IMG/VR virus record: IMGVR_UViG_3300011116_000922
Coordinates: 1 to 64,000 of that record
DNA length: 64,000 nucleotides
Origin: a virus
Reading direction: 5' to 3' (one strand)
The notes under the pieces were generated by a model. That model saw only the letters and a list, made by a program, of their open reading frames with translations, was not told the DNA's origin and searched no databases. Each line of letters opens with the position of its first letter. The first letter of the stretch is position 1. Made by a program: the position numbers and the translations under genes. Shown one piece after another: positions 16,155 to 26,500 of the stretch.

Positions 16155-18578
16155 ATGCCACTACTACTAAAAACGTCCATCAAGAGAACATACGCAGAAA
16201 ATCTGCTTAACGATGTTGCGTTGAATCGTGGTCAGTATTTCTTGTTTGTGGCAAAATCCACGCCTTGGGATGCCACAGCAGGCGTGAGTGCCGATATTAT
16301 TCCGGTGACTCCTCCAGATACGGTTGAGGAAGAATACAACATCATGCGTAGTGTGATCGGGTACAAAAAACTGGATCCAAGCAAGATCGTGTTTGCTCTA
16401 CCGCGAGTTCCTTGGGAAATTACCACTTACGATGCCTACGAAGACGATCAAGCCCTTTTTGATGTTGATGCACCCAAGAATTTCTATGTGGTGTCTTCTG
16501 CCAACAACATCTACAAGTGCTTGAAGGCGGGAAGCGGAAACTCAACCATTGAGCCTTCTCACACAAGCACAACGGCACTGGAATACAATGACGGGTATAC
16601 ATGGAAGTATCTTGCAACCGTAAAGGAGTCCCTGCTCCCGTATGAACTCACGGATTATGTTCCGGTAACATACGCGTTAGTTCAGCAGGATACGCTTGGA
16701 ACAGACAGCGAATCCACCACCCAATTCAACGCTCAAAAGTCGGCAGTTAACGGGCAAATCAGTCGTCTTGATCTAACCGATACAGGCGGTGTTTCGGCTG
16801 CAACCTATTACGGCAGCGAATACGGGGCGCGATTTGCTGTTGGTGCAACCGGAAGCACCGCTGCTACCAATGTATCTTTTGGAGTGGGTGATTATTTCAC
16901 CATTACTTCAAGTACAAACACTAATGCTTTCAGTTTGCCCGTAAGTGATATTTCGAATTATGTGGGTTATGTGCTGCGTGTTGTTGGTGTTTCCGGCGGA
17001 AATCCATCGGATGTCAACAACTACGGAATTATCCACGGCGTAACTGCTAATTCCAATCAGTACACATTCACTGTTCGTGGAGAACACGAACCGTTTACTT
17101 TCACCTTTACTGGTGGAGCGAATTCTGTGTATTACGACATTATCCCATATGCCCGAATCAGTGGTGATGGCAGTGGGGCATATGGCTTCGTCACTACAGG
17201 CAAAACCGGGGCATCCGATTGGCGCAAGATTAACGGCATCAATCTGATTGACGGCGGTATGGACTACAGCCAAGCATCGGTTCAGGTTGTGAGTGCAAAA
17301 GCAGACGGCACATCTGGAAATACCGTGCATCCAACAATGAAAGCAGTGATTTCTCCAAAAGGTGGACACGCTTCCAACATCCTGAAAGAATTGAATGTTC
17401 AGGATGTGATTATGGTTGCCACCATTGACAGCAACGACGAAGCCATTATTTCCACGGGTGGAAGTTATCGTAAGTTTGGAATAATCCGCAACCCCATCGT
17501 GAACGACAACAGCGATGTGGTGGCAGGATCTCAATCTCCATACTACCGAGACTTGGTGCTTCAGTATTTGGGAGCCAGTTACAACAGCCTAGTAGGATTT
17601 CAAAACGCATATTTTGATGGCAGCGCAAGCAATTTCATTGTGGGCAAGGAATCGTATGCCACATTCCCGGTGGTTGCTGCAACGGTGTACAACACCACCA
17701 CAGCAGGGGAAAAGCGCGTACAGGTTCAGGTCAAGAATTCTGCTTCCCAACCCATCACATGGCTTGACCGCTTGCAGTACTACGACCTGTCGCTGTCTCC
17801 GTCAAAGAGCGGATTCCTGACAGGCGAAAAGGTGACACAAAATATTCCTGCCGGAATTTCCATTGGCGCACTAGGTGGAATCACCTATGCCTTCGGAATT
17901 AGTGCTGAAGGCACTATTGTAAGCGCAACCAATTCACTGTTGAGTGTTCGTGTCACAAAGAACGCATTTGTGAGCGGAACATCAAACACTTTGCAGATCA
18001 CCGGATACAACAGCGGAGTCACGGCTACTGTTGCGGGTGTCAGCCTGTCGTATGGGGAAAAGGTATATGTGAATCGTGGCTTTTCGTTGGCAACAGAAGC
18101 AGGACAGACACGGGAATTCTTCAAAATCATTAGCGCAAGCGTTCCGTACTTTGCTGCCGCAACAGTTCCGTCTTACAGCGGATTGACCGTTCTTCGAATG
18201 ACCAAACCAACCGGACTTGCGAATTTTACCGACACCACATGGCAAAACGGCGATTTTGTGCAACAGGGAGTCAGCGGATCGTATCTTTACGATTACGCTT
18301 CCGGCACGGTTTACAAGTGGTCACGAATAGATTTGTCCAATGGTTTGTTGTACATAAGTGAACCATTTGCAAATTTCAAATATGTTGCTGTAAATGGTGC
18401 GACTCTATCACGATTGAACACTGCGGGAGGAGTAGTGAATCAAGGCTACTCTGTGGCAGGCATTTCGGCTCCGGGCATCGACATTCATTCCGGGGAAATC
18501 ATATACATAAACAGTATCCAACCCATTCAGCGGTTGCCCAACCAAAGTGAAGAATTTAGATTACGAGTAGGATTCTAA
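16155..18578 (+). CDS. 8: Baseplate wedge subunit gp8-like, enlarged
   Basis: The N-terminal part matches the gp8 family: RVPWEITTYDAYEDD, FYVVSSANNIYKCLK, EYNDGYTWKYLATV and LPYELTDYVPV. gp8 forms dimers on the periphery of the wedge. At 807 residues the protein is more than twice T4 gp8 (334). The remainder (about 250-800) is a series of β-rich, Ser/Thr/Gly-rich segments without recognised family, in keeping with extended peripheral domains in aquatic T4 relatives. It ends 9 bases before the next giant structural gene. Confidence 0.82.
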   Translation: MPLLLKTSIKRTYAENLLNDVALNRGQYFLFVAKSTPWDATAGVSADIIPVTPPDTVEEEYNIMRSVIGYKKLDPSKIVFALPRVPWEITTYDAYEDDQALFDVDAPKNFYVVSSANNIYKCLKAGSGNSTIEPSHTSTTALEYNDGYTWKYLATVKESLLPYELTDYVPVTYALVQQDTLGTDSESTTQFNAQKSAVNGQISRLDLTDTGGVSAATYYGSEYGARFAVGATGSTAATNVSFGVGDYFTITSSTNTNAFSLPVSDISNYVGYVLRVVGVSGGNPSDVNNYGIIHGVTANSNQYTFTVRGEHEPFTFTFTGGANSVYYDIIPYARISGDGSGAYGFVTTGKTGASDWRKINGINLIDGGMDYSQASVQVVSAKADGTSGNTVHPTMKAVISPKGGHASNILKELNVQDVIMVATIDSNDEAIISTGGSYRKFGIIRNPIVNDNSDVVAGSQSPYYRDLVLQYLGASYNSLVGFQNAYFDGSASNFIVGKESYATFPVVAATVYNTTTAGEKRVQVQVKNSASQPITWLDRLQYYDLSLSPSKSGFLTGEKVTQNIPAGISIGALGGITYAFGISAEGTIVSATNSLLSVRVTKNAFVSGTSNTLQITGYNSGVTATVAGVSLSYGEKVYVNRGFSLATEAGQTREFFKIISASVPYFAAATVPSYSGLTVLRMTKPTGLANFTDTTWQNGDFVQQGVSGSYLYDYASGTVYKWSRIDLSNGLLYISEPFANFKYVAVNGATLSRLNTAGGVVNQGYSVAGISAPGIDIHSGEIIYINSIQPIQRLPNQSEEFRLRVGF

Positions 18579-18587
18579 GAGGTAAAA

Positions 18588-21500
18588 ATGGCTTACGACC
18601 CTAGCATCTTTAATATCTCGCCGTATTACGACGATTTTGATCCGAACAACAAGTTTCTGCGGATGTTGTTCAAGCCGGGGTACGCTGTTCAAGCCCGTGA
18701 ATTGACTCAATTACAGACGGTTCTTCAGAATCAAATCTCAAAAATTGGCGATCACCTGTTCAAAGACGGATCCCGGATTGTCGCGGCTCCCATCAGTGTT
18801 CGCAATGCCAATTTCTTGGGTCTAAACACCGGAACGGGAACGCCGTTTGCTGCGTTTAGTTCCGCTAACTGGTCGTCCCTTGTGGGCGGAACGGTGTATT
18901 GGGGTGCTACCGCAAGCGCAAATATTTCTCATGTGCTGCCACCCCAAACCGATGACAAACTGTTTGTGGTGGTGGACTACACCAGTGGTTACAGCACTCA
19001 AATTCCCATTACTGGTGTCACGGTTGGAATCACAGCGGGCGATGGCTCTGCGTATTCTCCGTTTGTTACCGCGGGAGCAACCTACAACGGTCTATGCAAA
19101 CTCGTCACCATTGGTGACGGTATTTTCTATGTTGACGGCGCATTTGTAGTCAACGATCAGCAGACCTTTACCCCATATTCGGTGAGCGGCAGTCAGCGCA
19201 ACTTGAGCGGAACTGTTGGCGGTGTCACCTTTGCAGGAATCGACAAAAAGGTTGGTTTCACCATTACCCGTGATACGGTCACCTCGGCAGAAGACGATAC
19301 TCTGCTAGACCCTTCGTTTGGTTCTCCCAACTACAATGCACCGGGAGCGGATCGGTATGTGATTAACCTGACACTGGATCAGGTTGACACAACCGAGACT
19401 CCTGATGATTTTATTGAACTGGTTCGTTTTGAAGACGGAAAAATCACCAAGAAGGTGGACAAGGTTGTTTACGGTGATATTTCTAAATTGCTGTCCACGC
19501 GAACCTATGATGAGTCCGGTTCTTATGTGGTGAATCCATTTGAAATCAGTGTGCGAGAGTCTTCCACCGCATCGGAAAATCTAGATGTTGTGATTGGTCC
19601 GGGTAAGGCATATGTCTACGGCGTTGAGGTTGAAACCAAGTATCCGACCATTCTTGGCATTTCCAAGGGTCGGCAGACATACACCGAAACATCAAATTTC
19701 TCATTCAATGTAGGAAATGTAATTGGTGTGTGCTTGGACAGATCCACAAGTGGAGCAGGTGGAATAACCGCATACAACTATCTGACAAATATGAATGCGG
19801 GTGGTTCGGTTGTGCGTTTCCGAAACTCCAGTAACGCGGTTATCGGTGAAGCAAAGGTTCACGGATTTATTCCTGTTAGTGGATTTAGCGGGTGGGCAGG
19901 ATTCACGAACACAGCAAGCAATGTTGGCGCAACTGCGGGTTCGCAGTACTCTCTGTATTTCTATGGAGTTTGTGCGGGTTCGGTTATTTCCGGCGCAGCA
20001 AATGCGATTGTTTACGGGCAGATTGGAAATACCGCAGGAATCACTTTCGCGGTGCTGTATCCCCGTAGTGGAACTACTTTTGGCCCAATCGGTGGCAGTG
20101 CGTCATCCGACACTAGCCTTGTTTACGAAATCACACCATCCCAAGGCATCAGTGCATTCACCGAAGTGGTTTTCTACGGCAAGGCAGTAACCACATCATC
20201 CACAGGTTGGGGTGGCGGTGCGGCTGCAACATGGGCAGCAGGCAATGGATTGACGGGTGCTACATTTACATTTAGCCGTGCCGAACTTGATCTGCCAACC
20301 AATAACAACATCAGTCTTATTTGGTCGGATTCCATTACTACAACTCCAACCACTGATAACAATCTTCTGAACAAATATCAACTCATCAGCGGAAGTGGAG
20401 TCACTGCGGGATTGGTTGTGTCTCCCGCAGATCGTGATGGCGTAATCTCAAATGCAACCATCTATAAGTCAGGAGAATACATCAAACTGGCAGTTTCCGG
20501 TTTCCATCCGGGATTCACCGCACCAGTAAAGATTATTGCTCCGTACAAGTACACTATCAATACTGCTAGTTTGGCAACGCCGTCTACATGCATCCGCACC
20601 AAGACGGTTACCAATTACAGCATGACCGGAACCACGGTCACCCCCACTCTATCGCTCATCAACGGTCGGGTTGGTTTCACCTTGCCACATTGGGATGTGT
20701 ACTCTGTGTCCGGTATTTGGAGACAGGGCATTAGTATCCTTACGGACTTTGAATTGGATGACGGTCAACGCGAAGGATTCTACGATTACGCTGCTCTTGT
20801 GGTCAAGAAGTCCAAAGAAGCGGCAACTATGGTCGGAACGCCTGCTGCCTCATATGCTGTTGGTCAGGCTCCAAGCGGAATTTCTTACGCATACAGATAC
20901 TATCAGCACGGTGGAGTGTCGTTTGCTCCATTCCTTGGAAAGCACTCATATGTGGGCGTAACCTACAGCGAAATTCCGCTGTTCACCAATCCACGAACCG
21001 GAAGAACCGTATCACTGGCTAACTGCATGGATTTCCGTCACAGTGGTCCAACCTTTGACGCGGTTGTAGCCAAGCCCTACGGCTCATATGAAGGCTTCAC
21101 GGTATACACAGGCGCAACATGGAGCAACTTCATGCCCCGTATTGATCGCTTGAGTGTAAAGATCAATCCTTCGGATATGTCCACTTCGTTTGCCGTTGAC
21201 ACTGGAGATGTGGGTGATTTGTCTCCCGCTTCCCCGCCGGAAACCGAAAATTCCATGACTCTTGCCACATTGGTTGTTCCTGCGTATACACAGAGCGCAA
21301 CTGATGTTGTGGTAAACAAGAACGATGTTCGCCGCTACACAATGTCGGACATTCACAATGTGGAAAAACGAATTGACGATGTGGAATCGTTTACGAAACT
21401 GTCCCTGTCTGAAGGAGAGATGGACATGGTGTCCATCAAGACAGATATTGATTCGTATATCACTCTCGGTGGAACAACCGGAACATCCACGAACATCTAC

Positions 21501-23828
21501 TCTGTGACCACCGAACCAGTAAAGACCTCCATCTTTACAGACGATTTCTTTGGTCATGCGGGTGGAGATGTTTCTGATGTGAATCACCGTTGCTCCGTGG
21601 ACTACGAGTACGGCGAGATGCGTTCGCTGTTCTTGCACAAACCGCTTACTAGCCCACTCACAATTGCTGGAACTACATCTTCCGCAATGGTTTCTCCCGA
21701 TGGTCTGATTACGATGAGTTACACCGCCACTCCGTACATTACGAGTGATGGGTACAACAAGACCGTAAAGATCAATCCAACAGGAACCGTGAACTGGCTT
21801 GGATTTATTGACATCTCCAAGCAGTACGAACCCCAGTTTGAAACCGCTGTTCGTCCGGTTGTGTACACCAACAACCTGTTGGAAAACGACAACTGGATTG
21901 GTTCCAATGCTAACGACACTCGCGGATTCGGAACCCAGTGGAATGATTGGGAATACCTGTGGACGGGTACACAGATTCGTGCCGATCAAAAGGACGATGT
22001 TCAGAAGAGAATACTGGAAACTCCCCGAGTCAATTCCACCTCTTCTATTCCAACTGTAAATTCGGGCAATGAAAAGACATCCGTTAGCCGTCACGCACCC
22101 TCTGTAGAGCAGAAGGTGGGCAATCTAGTCACCGCAAGTCGCTTGATCGGCAGAAGCCGCTACAAGACGCAGGACAATCGGATTGTGGATCGAACCGTTG
22201 TTCCGTACATTCCCGCTTCGTCTTCGAATATCGGAGTCACGGCTTACGGAATGCGCCCCAATTCTAATGGACTCGCTTTGTATGTGGACGGCGTACTGGT
22301 AAAGAGCGGACTAACGACAAATGCCAACGGCACGGTCGGAGTCACCTTTGCGTTCTCTTCAGGCGGAAACCTGTCGGGCGAGAAGTCCATCCGCATCAGC
22401 GACAATGCAACCACACAGAACGCAACCCAAGCCGCAGACAAGGTGTTCTACTGCAAGGGAACCGTTAATCAGCGGGTTGACGGTGTGTACTCCACCCGCA
22501 ATCCCGAGTATCGCCGTCAGACTGTTACGAGCGAAGGCATCATCAAGGATCCCTTTAACCGTGAAGTGTCATACGACAATATTCAGGAAACACTCCAAAA
22601 CAACAGTTGGATTGATCCGCTGTGCCAGACCTTTGTTGTGGACAAGAAGGCATATCCCGAAGGCGTGTTTGCCAAGAGCGTAGACTTGTACTTCTCTGCG
22701 AAGGACAGCACTCTTCCGGTCACCGTGCAGTTGCGCCCAACGGTAAACGGCTATCCGTCACCATCGGTATCGTTCCCGTTCACCACAGTTACCCTGTTGC
22801 CGTCTTCAGTCAGCACGGGAACCTCGGGAACCAACAACGATCCGGTTGCCACCACATTCAACTTCAGCAGCCCCGTGTATCTTGAGCCGGGTGAATACGC
22901 AATTGCCGTAATCACCAACAGCAAGAACTACGAACTGTACGCAAACGATTCGGGAATCAATCTCACGAATACGGGTCGCAGCAACAGTCCGTTTGTGGGA
23001 ATCTTGTATCAGCCACAGAGCATTGGTGCAGCAGTGCAAGACCTGTCCACCGACATTGCTTTCGGTGTGAATATCTGCTCGTTCACCACTGCAACCAGTG
23101 GAACAGCAAACTTTACTGGAACACTATTCCTACCAGTTTCGGATTGTCAGGTTATCAAGATCAGTGTGCCAACGATTGTTCCCACCGGATGCTCGTATCA
23201 GATGAAGATTGATCCATCGGGAACTCCGTTGAATATTTACAATAATCAGAATGCATATCTGACTTCTGTATACGGGGCAAACAAGGAATTTGGATTCTCC
23301 CTCACCAAGCCGTCCAAGACTTACATCTCGCCTGCGGTTGATGCAGGAGTGTTCTTCGGAATGGGTGCCAAGATGATTGCCACATCGGCAACCAATCCCA
23401 ACACTGTCACCACCGAACCAAGTTCGTCCTATGTGTCCAAGGCAATCACTCTTCCCGATGAGTTGGCTTCCAATGCCATCTTTGCCACGGCAGAAGTATG
23501 CTGCCCATATGGATCAGAAGTTCGTGCCTATGTGCGGTGGTCGGATCGTGGTGAAAGCGACCTGTTCGGCAAGCAGTGGACACAGATGACTGCTGTCAGC
23601 GGATTGGGAAGCCCCAAGTTCCCGTTCACGGCAAACTCCAATCTGTCCAAGAACGAGTACGATTTCCGTCCCACTCGTTGGGCGTGGTTTGGTTCAAACA
23701 CCACCCCAACCGTCCGTGCGTATCAGGTTCTCCTGATGTACACAACCACACTATCGGGTTCCGGCAAGGTTTACTCCAAGTTGCCTGCCACACGCAATTT
23801 CCGAATGAGCAGTTTCCGTAGTATATGA
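18588..23828 (+). CDS. Giant virion structural protein (DUF4815-type N-terminus), fibre/baseplate periphery
   Basis: The 1746-residue product starts with ISPYYDDFDPNNKFLRMLF, then PGYAVQARELTQLQTVLQNQ and a SKIGDHLFKDGS segment, the N-terminal signature of a large structural protein common in aquatic T4-like phages (DUF4815). The C-terminal third has SVDLYFSAKDSTLPVTVQLR and SSPVYLEPGEYAIAVITNSK, a repeated β-sandwich type found in the same proteins. The middle is Gly/Ser/Thr rich. It probably forms a peripheral baseplate or proximal fibre element. Its stop overlaps the start of a 58-residue gene (ATGA). Confidence 0.78.
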   Translation: MAYDPSIFNISPYYDDFDPNNKFLRMLFKPGYAVQARELTQLQTVLQNQISKIGDHLFKDGSRIVAAPISVRNANFLGLNTGTGTPFAAFSSANWSSLVGGTVYWGATASANISHVLPPQTDDKLFVVVDYTSGYSTQIPITGVTVGITAGDGSAYSPFVTAGATYNGLCKLVTIGDGIFYVDGAFVVNDQQTFTPYSVSGSQRNLSGTVGGVTFAGIDKKVGFTITRDTVTSAEDDTLLDPSFGSPNYNAPGADRYVINLTLDQVDTTETPDDFIELVRFEDGKITKKVDKVVYGDISKLLSTRTYDESGSYVVNPFEISVRESSTASENLDVVIGPGKAYVYGVEVETKYPTILGISKGRQTYTETSNFSFNVGNVIGVCLDRSTSGAGGITAYNYLTNMNAGGSVVRFRNSSNAVIGEAKVHGFIPVSGFSGWAGFTNTASNVGATAGSQYSLYFYGVCAGSVISGAANAIVYGQIGNTAGITFAVLYPRSGTTFGPIGGSASSDTSLVYEITPSQGISAFTEVVFYGKAVTTSSTGWGGGAAATWAAGNGLTGATFTFSRAELDLPTNNNISLIWSDSITTTPTTDNNLLNKYQLISGSGVTAGLVVSPADRDGVISNATIYKSGEYIKLAVSGFHPGFTAPVKIIAPYKYTINTASLATPSTCIRTKTVTNYSMTGTTVTPTLSLINGRVGFTLPHWDVYSVSGIWRQGISILTDFELDDGQREGFYDYAALVVKKSKEAATMVGTPAASYAVGQAPSGISYAYRYYQHGGVSFAPFLGKHSYVGVTYSEIPLFTNPRTGRTVSLANCMDFRHSGPTFDAVVAKPYGSYEGFTVYTGATWSNFMPRIDRLSVKINPSDMSTSFAVDTGDVGDLSPASPPETENSMTLATLVVPAYTQSATDVVVNKNDVRRYTMSDIHNVEKRIDDVESFTKLSLSEGEMDMVSIKTDIDSYITLGGTTGTSTNIYSVTTEPVKTSIFTDDFFGHAGGDVSDVNHRCSVDYEYGEMRSLFLHKPLTSPLTIAGTTSSAMVSPDGLITMSYTATPYITSDGYNKTVKINPTGTVNWLGFIDISKQYEPQFETAVRPVVYTNNLLENDNWIGSNANDTRGFGTQWNDWEYLWTGTQIRADQKDDVQKRILETPRVNSTSSIPTVNSGNEKTSVSRHAPSVEQKVGNLVTASRLIGRSRYKTQDNRIVDRTVVPYIPASSSNIGVTAYGMRPNSNGLALYVDGVLVKSGLTTNANGTVGVTFAFSSGGNLSGEKSIRISDNATTQNATQAADKVFYCKGTVNQRVDGVYSTRNPEYRRQTVTSEGIIKDPFNREVSYDNIQETLQNNSWIDPLCQTFVVDKKAYPEGVFAKSVDLYFSAKDSTLPVTVQLRPTVNGYPSPSVSFPFTTVTLLPSSVSTGTSGTNNDPVATTFNFSSPVYLEPGEYAIAVITNSKNYELYANDSGINLTNTGRSNSPFVGILYQPQSIGAAVQDLSTDIAFGVNICSFTTATSGTANFTGTLFLPVSDCQVIKISVPTIVPTGCSYQMKIDPSGTPLNIYNNQNAYLTSVYGANKEFGFSLTKPSKTYISPAVDAGVFFGMGAKMIATSATNPNTVTTEPSSSYVSKAITLPDELASNAIFATAEVCCPYGSEVRAYVRWSDRGESDLFGKQWTQMTAVSGLGSPKFPFTANSNLSKNEYDFRPTRWAWFGSNTTPTVRAYQVLLMYTTTLSGSGKVYSKLPATRNFRMSSFRSI

Positions 23829-24001
23829 GTGTAAAATATGTGAAAAATTCTAGTGGTCGGGGGCTACTGTTGGGCGACACCAAAGCCTTGGCAGTGCTTT
23901 CCGAAAAAGAAGCGGTACAGCAAACACTAATAGCCTTGCAAACGCAGATAGATAATCTACAGGAACGGATTGCCCGTTTGGAAAACGATAAAAAGGACTA
24001 A
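23825..24001 (+). CDS. Small coiled-coil protein between structural protein and tail fibre
   Basis: This is a 58-residue ORF whose ATG overlaps the stop of the giant structural gene (ATGA). It reads MSVKYVKNSSGRGLLLGD at the N-terminus and ends in a clear heptad coiled coil (ALQTQIDNLQERIARLEND). It fills the only otherwise empty space between the two structural genes and ends 3 bases before the fibre ATG. Its size and coiled coil fit a small fibre-attachment or trimerisation cofactor, which is inference. The ORF itself is well supported by its spacing. Confidence 0.75.
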   Translation: MSVKYVKNSSGRGLLLGDTKALAVLSEKEAVQQTLIALQTQIDNLQERIARLENDKKD

Positions 24002-24004
24002 CAG

Positions 24005-26500
24005 ATGCCGGGAAGCACAGGGCCAGACCTAAACACATACATCATCCCCGAAGTCCAATTGGGCGACACCTTCAACTATTGGAGGGACAGCACCAATACG
24101 GCTATCTACAAACTCAACAAACTAAAGATATACGATGCCGTTACCAGTGCATCTATTGGTGCCACTTACGGAACCACTGGTGCGTGGCAGGCAGTTCTTC
24201 AGCCCACCATCACAAGCGGTCACACCTTTAGTGCGTTCATCACTCTGCCCGGTGGAATCACCACCACATTCCTGTTTGCAAGCAGTGGTGTCACTCTGTG
24301 GAGCAATCTGTATGTGAATGGAGGAGCAACCTTTGCTTCCACCACAAGCCATATAGGCGTGGCAACCTTTGCTACTGGTGTCACGGTAGCCGGAACACTA
24401 GATGTTAGTAGTGTTGCCAAGTTTGGTGCGGGAGCCACTGTAGCCGGAACACTAGATGTTGGTAGTGTTGCCAAGTTTGGCGCAGGAGTCACTGTAGCCG
24501 GAACACTAGATGTTACTGGTGTTAGCAGATTCAATTCCGGTGTGACTTTTGCGTCTATCACCAATCACACGGGTGTTGCAAATTTTGCAGGTGTTGCAAC
24601 CTTTGCTACTGGTGTCACGGTAGCCGGAACACTAGATGTTGGTAGTGTTGCCAAGTTTGGCGCAGGAGTCACTGTAGCCGGAACCCTTGATGTTACTGGT
24701 GTTAGCAGATTCAATTCCGGTGTGACTTTTGCGTCTATCACCAATCACACGGGTGTTGCAACCTTTGCTACTGGTATCACGGTAGCCGGAACTTTTGATG
24801 CGGGTGGTGTTGCCAAGTTTGGCGCAGGAGTCACGGTAGCCGGAACTTTTGATGCGGGTGGTGTTGCCAAGTTTGGCGCAGGAGTCACGGTAGCCGGAAC
24901 TTTTGATGCGGGTGGTGTTGCCAAGTTCCAATCGGGTGTCACGGTGGGCGGAAGTCTTGATGTTACTGGTGTTAGCAGATTCAATTCCGGTGTGAATTTT
25001 GCGTCCACCACCAATCACACGGGTGTTGCAACCTTTGCTACTGGTATCACTGTAGCCACACTAGATGTTACTGGTGTTAGCAGATTGAATTCTGGTGTGA
25101 ATTTTGCGTCCACCACCAATCACACGGGTGTTGCAACCTTTGCTACTGGTGTCACGGTGGGCGGAAGTCTTGATGTTACTGGTGTTAGCAGATTCAATTC
25201 CGGTGTGACTTTAGCCGGAACACTAGATGTTACTGGTGTTAGCAGATTCAATTCCGGTGTGACTTTTGCAGGTGTTGCAACCTTTGCTACTGGTGTCACT
25301 GTAGCCGGAACCCTTGATGTTACTGGTGTTAGCAGATTCAATTCCGGTGTGACTTTAGCCGGAACCCTTGATGTTACTGGTGTTAGCAGATTCAATTCGG
25401 GGCTAACGCTATCTGCTGTTACTGTTAATGGTATTTCACGATTCAATGGTTCAAATGTTTCAATTGGAACTGCTGCGCCGGGTGCGTCCCTTGATGTGTC
25501 TGGACAAATCAGAGTCAGGCAGGGAGGATCATATACAGATCCATCAAGCGAAGGTGCTGGTATTATTGCGTATGACAGTACTGGTGGTGATCTGACTATT
25601 TCTGCAAGATCGTCAAGCGGAACCACACAAATTGCACTTCGGACTTCCAACAGTGGTGCAGGTGCTGAACGGATGCGGATTTCCGGCACAGGTAATGTGG
25701 GAATCGGAACTTCTAGCCCACAGCAAAAGTTTGTTGTGTCTAATGGTAATCAAGAAGGAATTGAATTTGTTCCCGCAAACAGTCCAAATCTAAACATTAT
25801 TCAGTCGTACAATCGAACTTCTTCCACATATAACACTCTTGATTTGCGGGCAAGCGATTACAAATTTCGCATCTCTGGCACCGAACTAATCACGATTAAT
25901 AGTTCGGGTGATGTAAATATTGCTTCTACTACTTCATCTACTTCTAGCCCAACAGGTGCGCTCACGGTTGCTGGCGGTGTGGGTGTTGCGGGTGCGCTGA
26001 ACGTAGGGGGAACAAGTGCATCTACTTCTAGCCTAACAGGTGCGCTCACGGTTGCTGGCGGTGTGGGTGTTGCGGGTGCGCTGAACGTAGGGGGAAGAGT
26101 CAGCGCGAATGCCATCACGACATCAACCGGAATTAGTTTTGGCAGCAGTACTCTATCTACTCCAGCCGGAACTGCTCCTATGTTTGCGGTGCGGGCATGG
26201 GCGATTTGCACATGGAACGGAGCCACGATGACTCTTCAAAACTCTGGAAATATTCAAAGCGTTTCTGCTGACCCTTCTACTAGACTCGTACAATTCAATT
26301 TCATTACTAATATGCCAAGTTCAAACTATGCGGTATACGCTAATGGAGCGCGGAATCAAGGCAACGCACATGCAGTGGCAAATATCACTGCAAGTGCGCA
26401 GAGTTATGTTCAATTCCAGATTGAGGGTTTAGATGGATCGCAAATACTTGACAGCAATTCTGACAGACTAATAGAGGTGTATCTAATAGTAGTTTGCTAA
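24005..26500 (+). CDS. Repeat-rich tail fibre protein
   Basis: The 831-residue protein has an attachment-type N-terminus (PEVQLGDTFNYWRDSTNTAI), typical of T4-like fibres that dock on the baseplate, then a shaft of about 14 copies of an 18-residue repeat (TVAGTLDVTGVSRFNSGV and variants) interleaved with ASITNHTGVATFA units. A GNVGIGTSSPQQKF collar follows, and then a C-terminal head beginning FAVRAWAICTWNGATM and ending DRLIEVYLIVVC. The head type is common at the receptor-binding tip of marine phage fibres. No S74-type intramolecular chaperone triad was seen. It probably determines host attachment. Confidence 0.85.
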   Translation: MPGSTGPDLNTYIIPEVQLGDTFNYWRDSTNTAIYKLNKLKIYDAVTSASIGATYGTTGAWQAVLQPTITSGHTFSAFITLPGGITTTFLFASSGVTLWSNLYVNGGATFASTTSHIGVATFATGVTVAGTLDVSSVAKFGAGATVAGTLDVGSVAKFGAGVTVAGTLDVTGVSRFNSGVTFASITNHTGVANFAGVATFATGVTVAGTLDVGSVAKFGAGVTVAGTLDVTGVSRFNSGVTFASITNHTGVATFATGITVAGTFDAGGVAKFGAGVTVAGTFDAGGVAKFGAGVTVAGTFDAGGVAKFQSGVTVGGSLDVTGVSRFNSGVNFASTTNHTGVATFATGITVATLDVTGVSRLNSGVNFASTTNHTGVATFATGVTVGGSLDVTGVSRFNSGVTLAGTLDVTGVSRFNSGVTFAGVATFATGVTVAGTLDVTGVSRFNSGVTLAGTLDVTGVSRFNSGLTLSAVTVNGISRFNGSNVSIGTAAPGASLDVSGQIRVRQGGSYTDPSSEGAGIIAYDSTGGDLTISARSSSGTTQIALRTSNSGAGAERMRISGTGNVGIGTSSPQQKFVVSNGNQEGIEFVPANSPNLNIIQSYNRTSSTYNTLDLRASDYKFRISGTELITINSSGDVNIASTTSSTSSPTGALTVAGGVGVAGALNVGGTSASTSSLTGALTVAGGVGVAGALNVGGRVSANAITTSTGISFGSSTLSTPAGTAPMFAVRAWAICTWNGATMTLQNSGNIQSVSADPSTRLVQFNFITNMPSSNYAVYANGARNQGNAHAVANITASAQSYVQFQIEGLDGSQILDSNSDRLIEVYLIVVC
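24371..25400 (+). repeat. Tandem 54-nt-type repeats in the fibre shaft
   Basis: Near-identical blocks encoding TVAGTLDV(TG/GS/SS)V(S/A)(R/K)F recur about 14 times, three of them as exact-looking VAGTFDAGGVAKFGAG copies at about 24780-24920. They alternate with longer blocks encoding TNHTGVATFATG. One copy (about 25050) lacks a codon, reading TVATLDV. Similarity at the DNA level, not only the protein level, suggests recent duplication or gene conversion. Confidence 0.88.
25937..26095 (+). repeat. 84-nt direct duplication in the distal fibre
   Basis: The block starting tctacttctagc at 25937 is repeated at 26021. It encodes TGALTVAGGVGVAGALNVGG twice. The copies differ by one visible base (agccca versus agccta) over their shared length, so the duplication is recent or maintained by recombination. 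Confidence 0.85.

Noticed and set aside
21084-22094. Minus-strand ORF of 336 codons inside the giant structural gene
   Set aside because: Antisense to a well-supported 1746-residue protein; composition rich in Cys/His/Arg and without any family pattern.
25120-25689. Long minus-strand ORFs over the fibre repeats (also 24632-25018 and 24220-24564)
   Set aside because: They arise from the absence of stops in the complement of Gly/Val/Thr-rich repeats and lack start signals; the plus-strand fibre gene explains the region.
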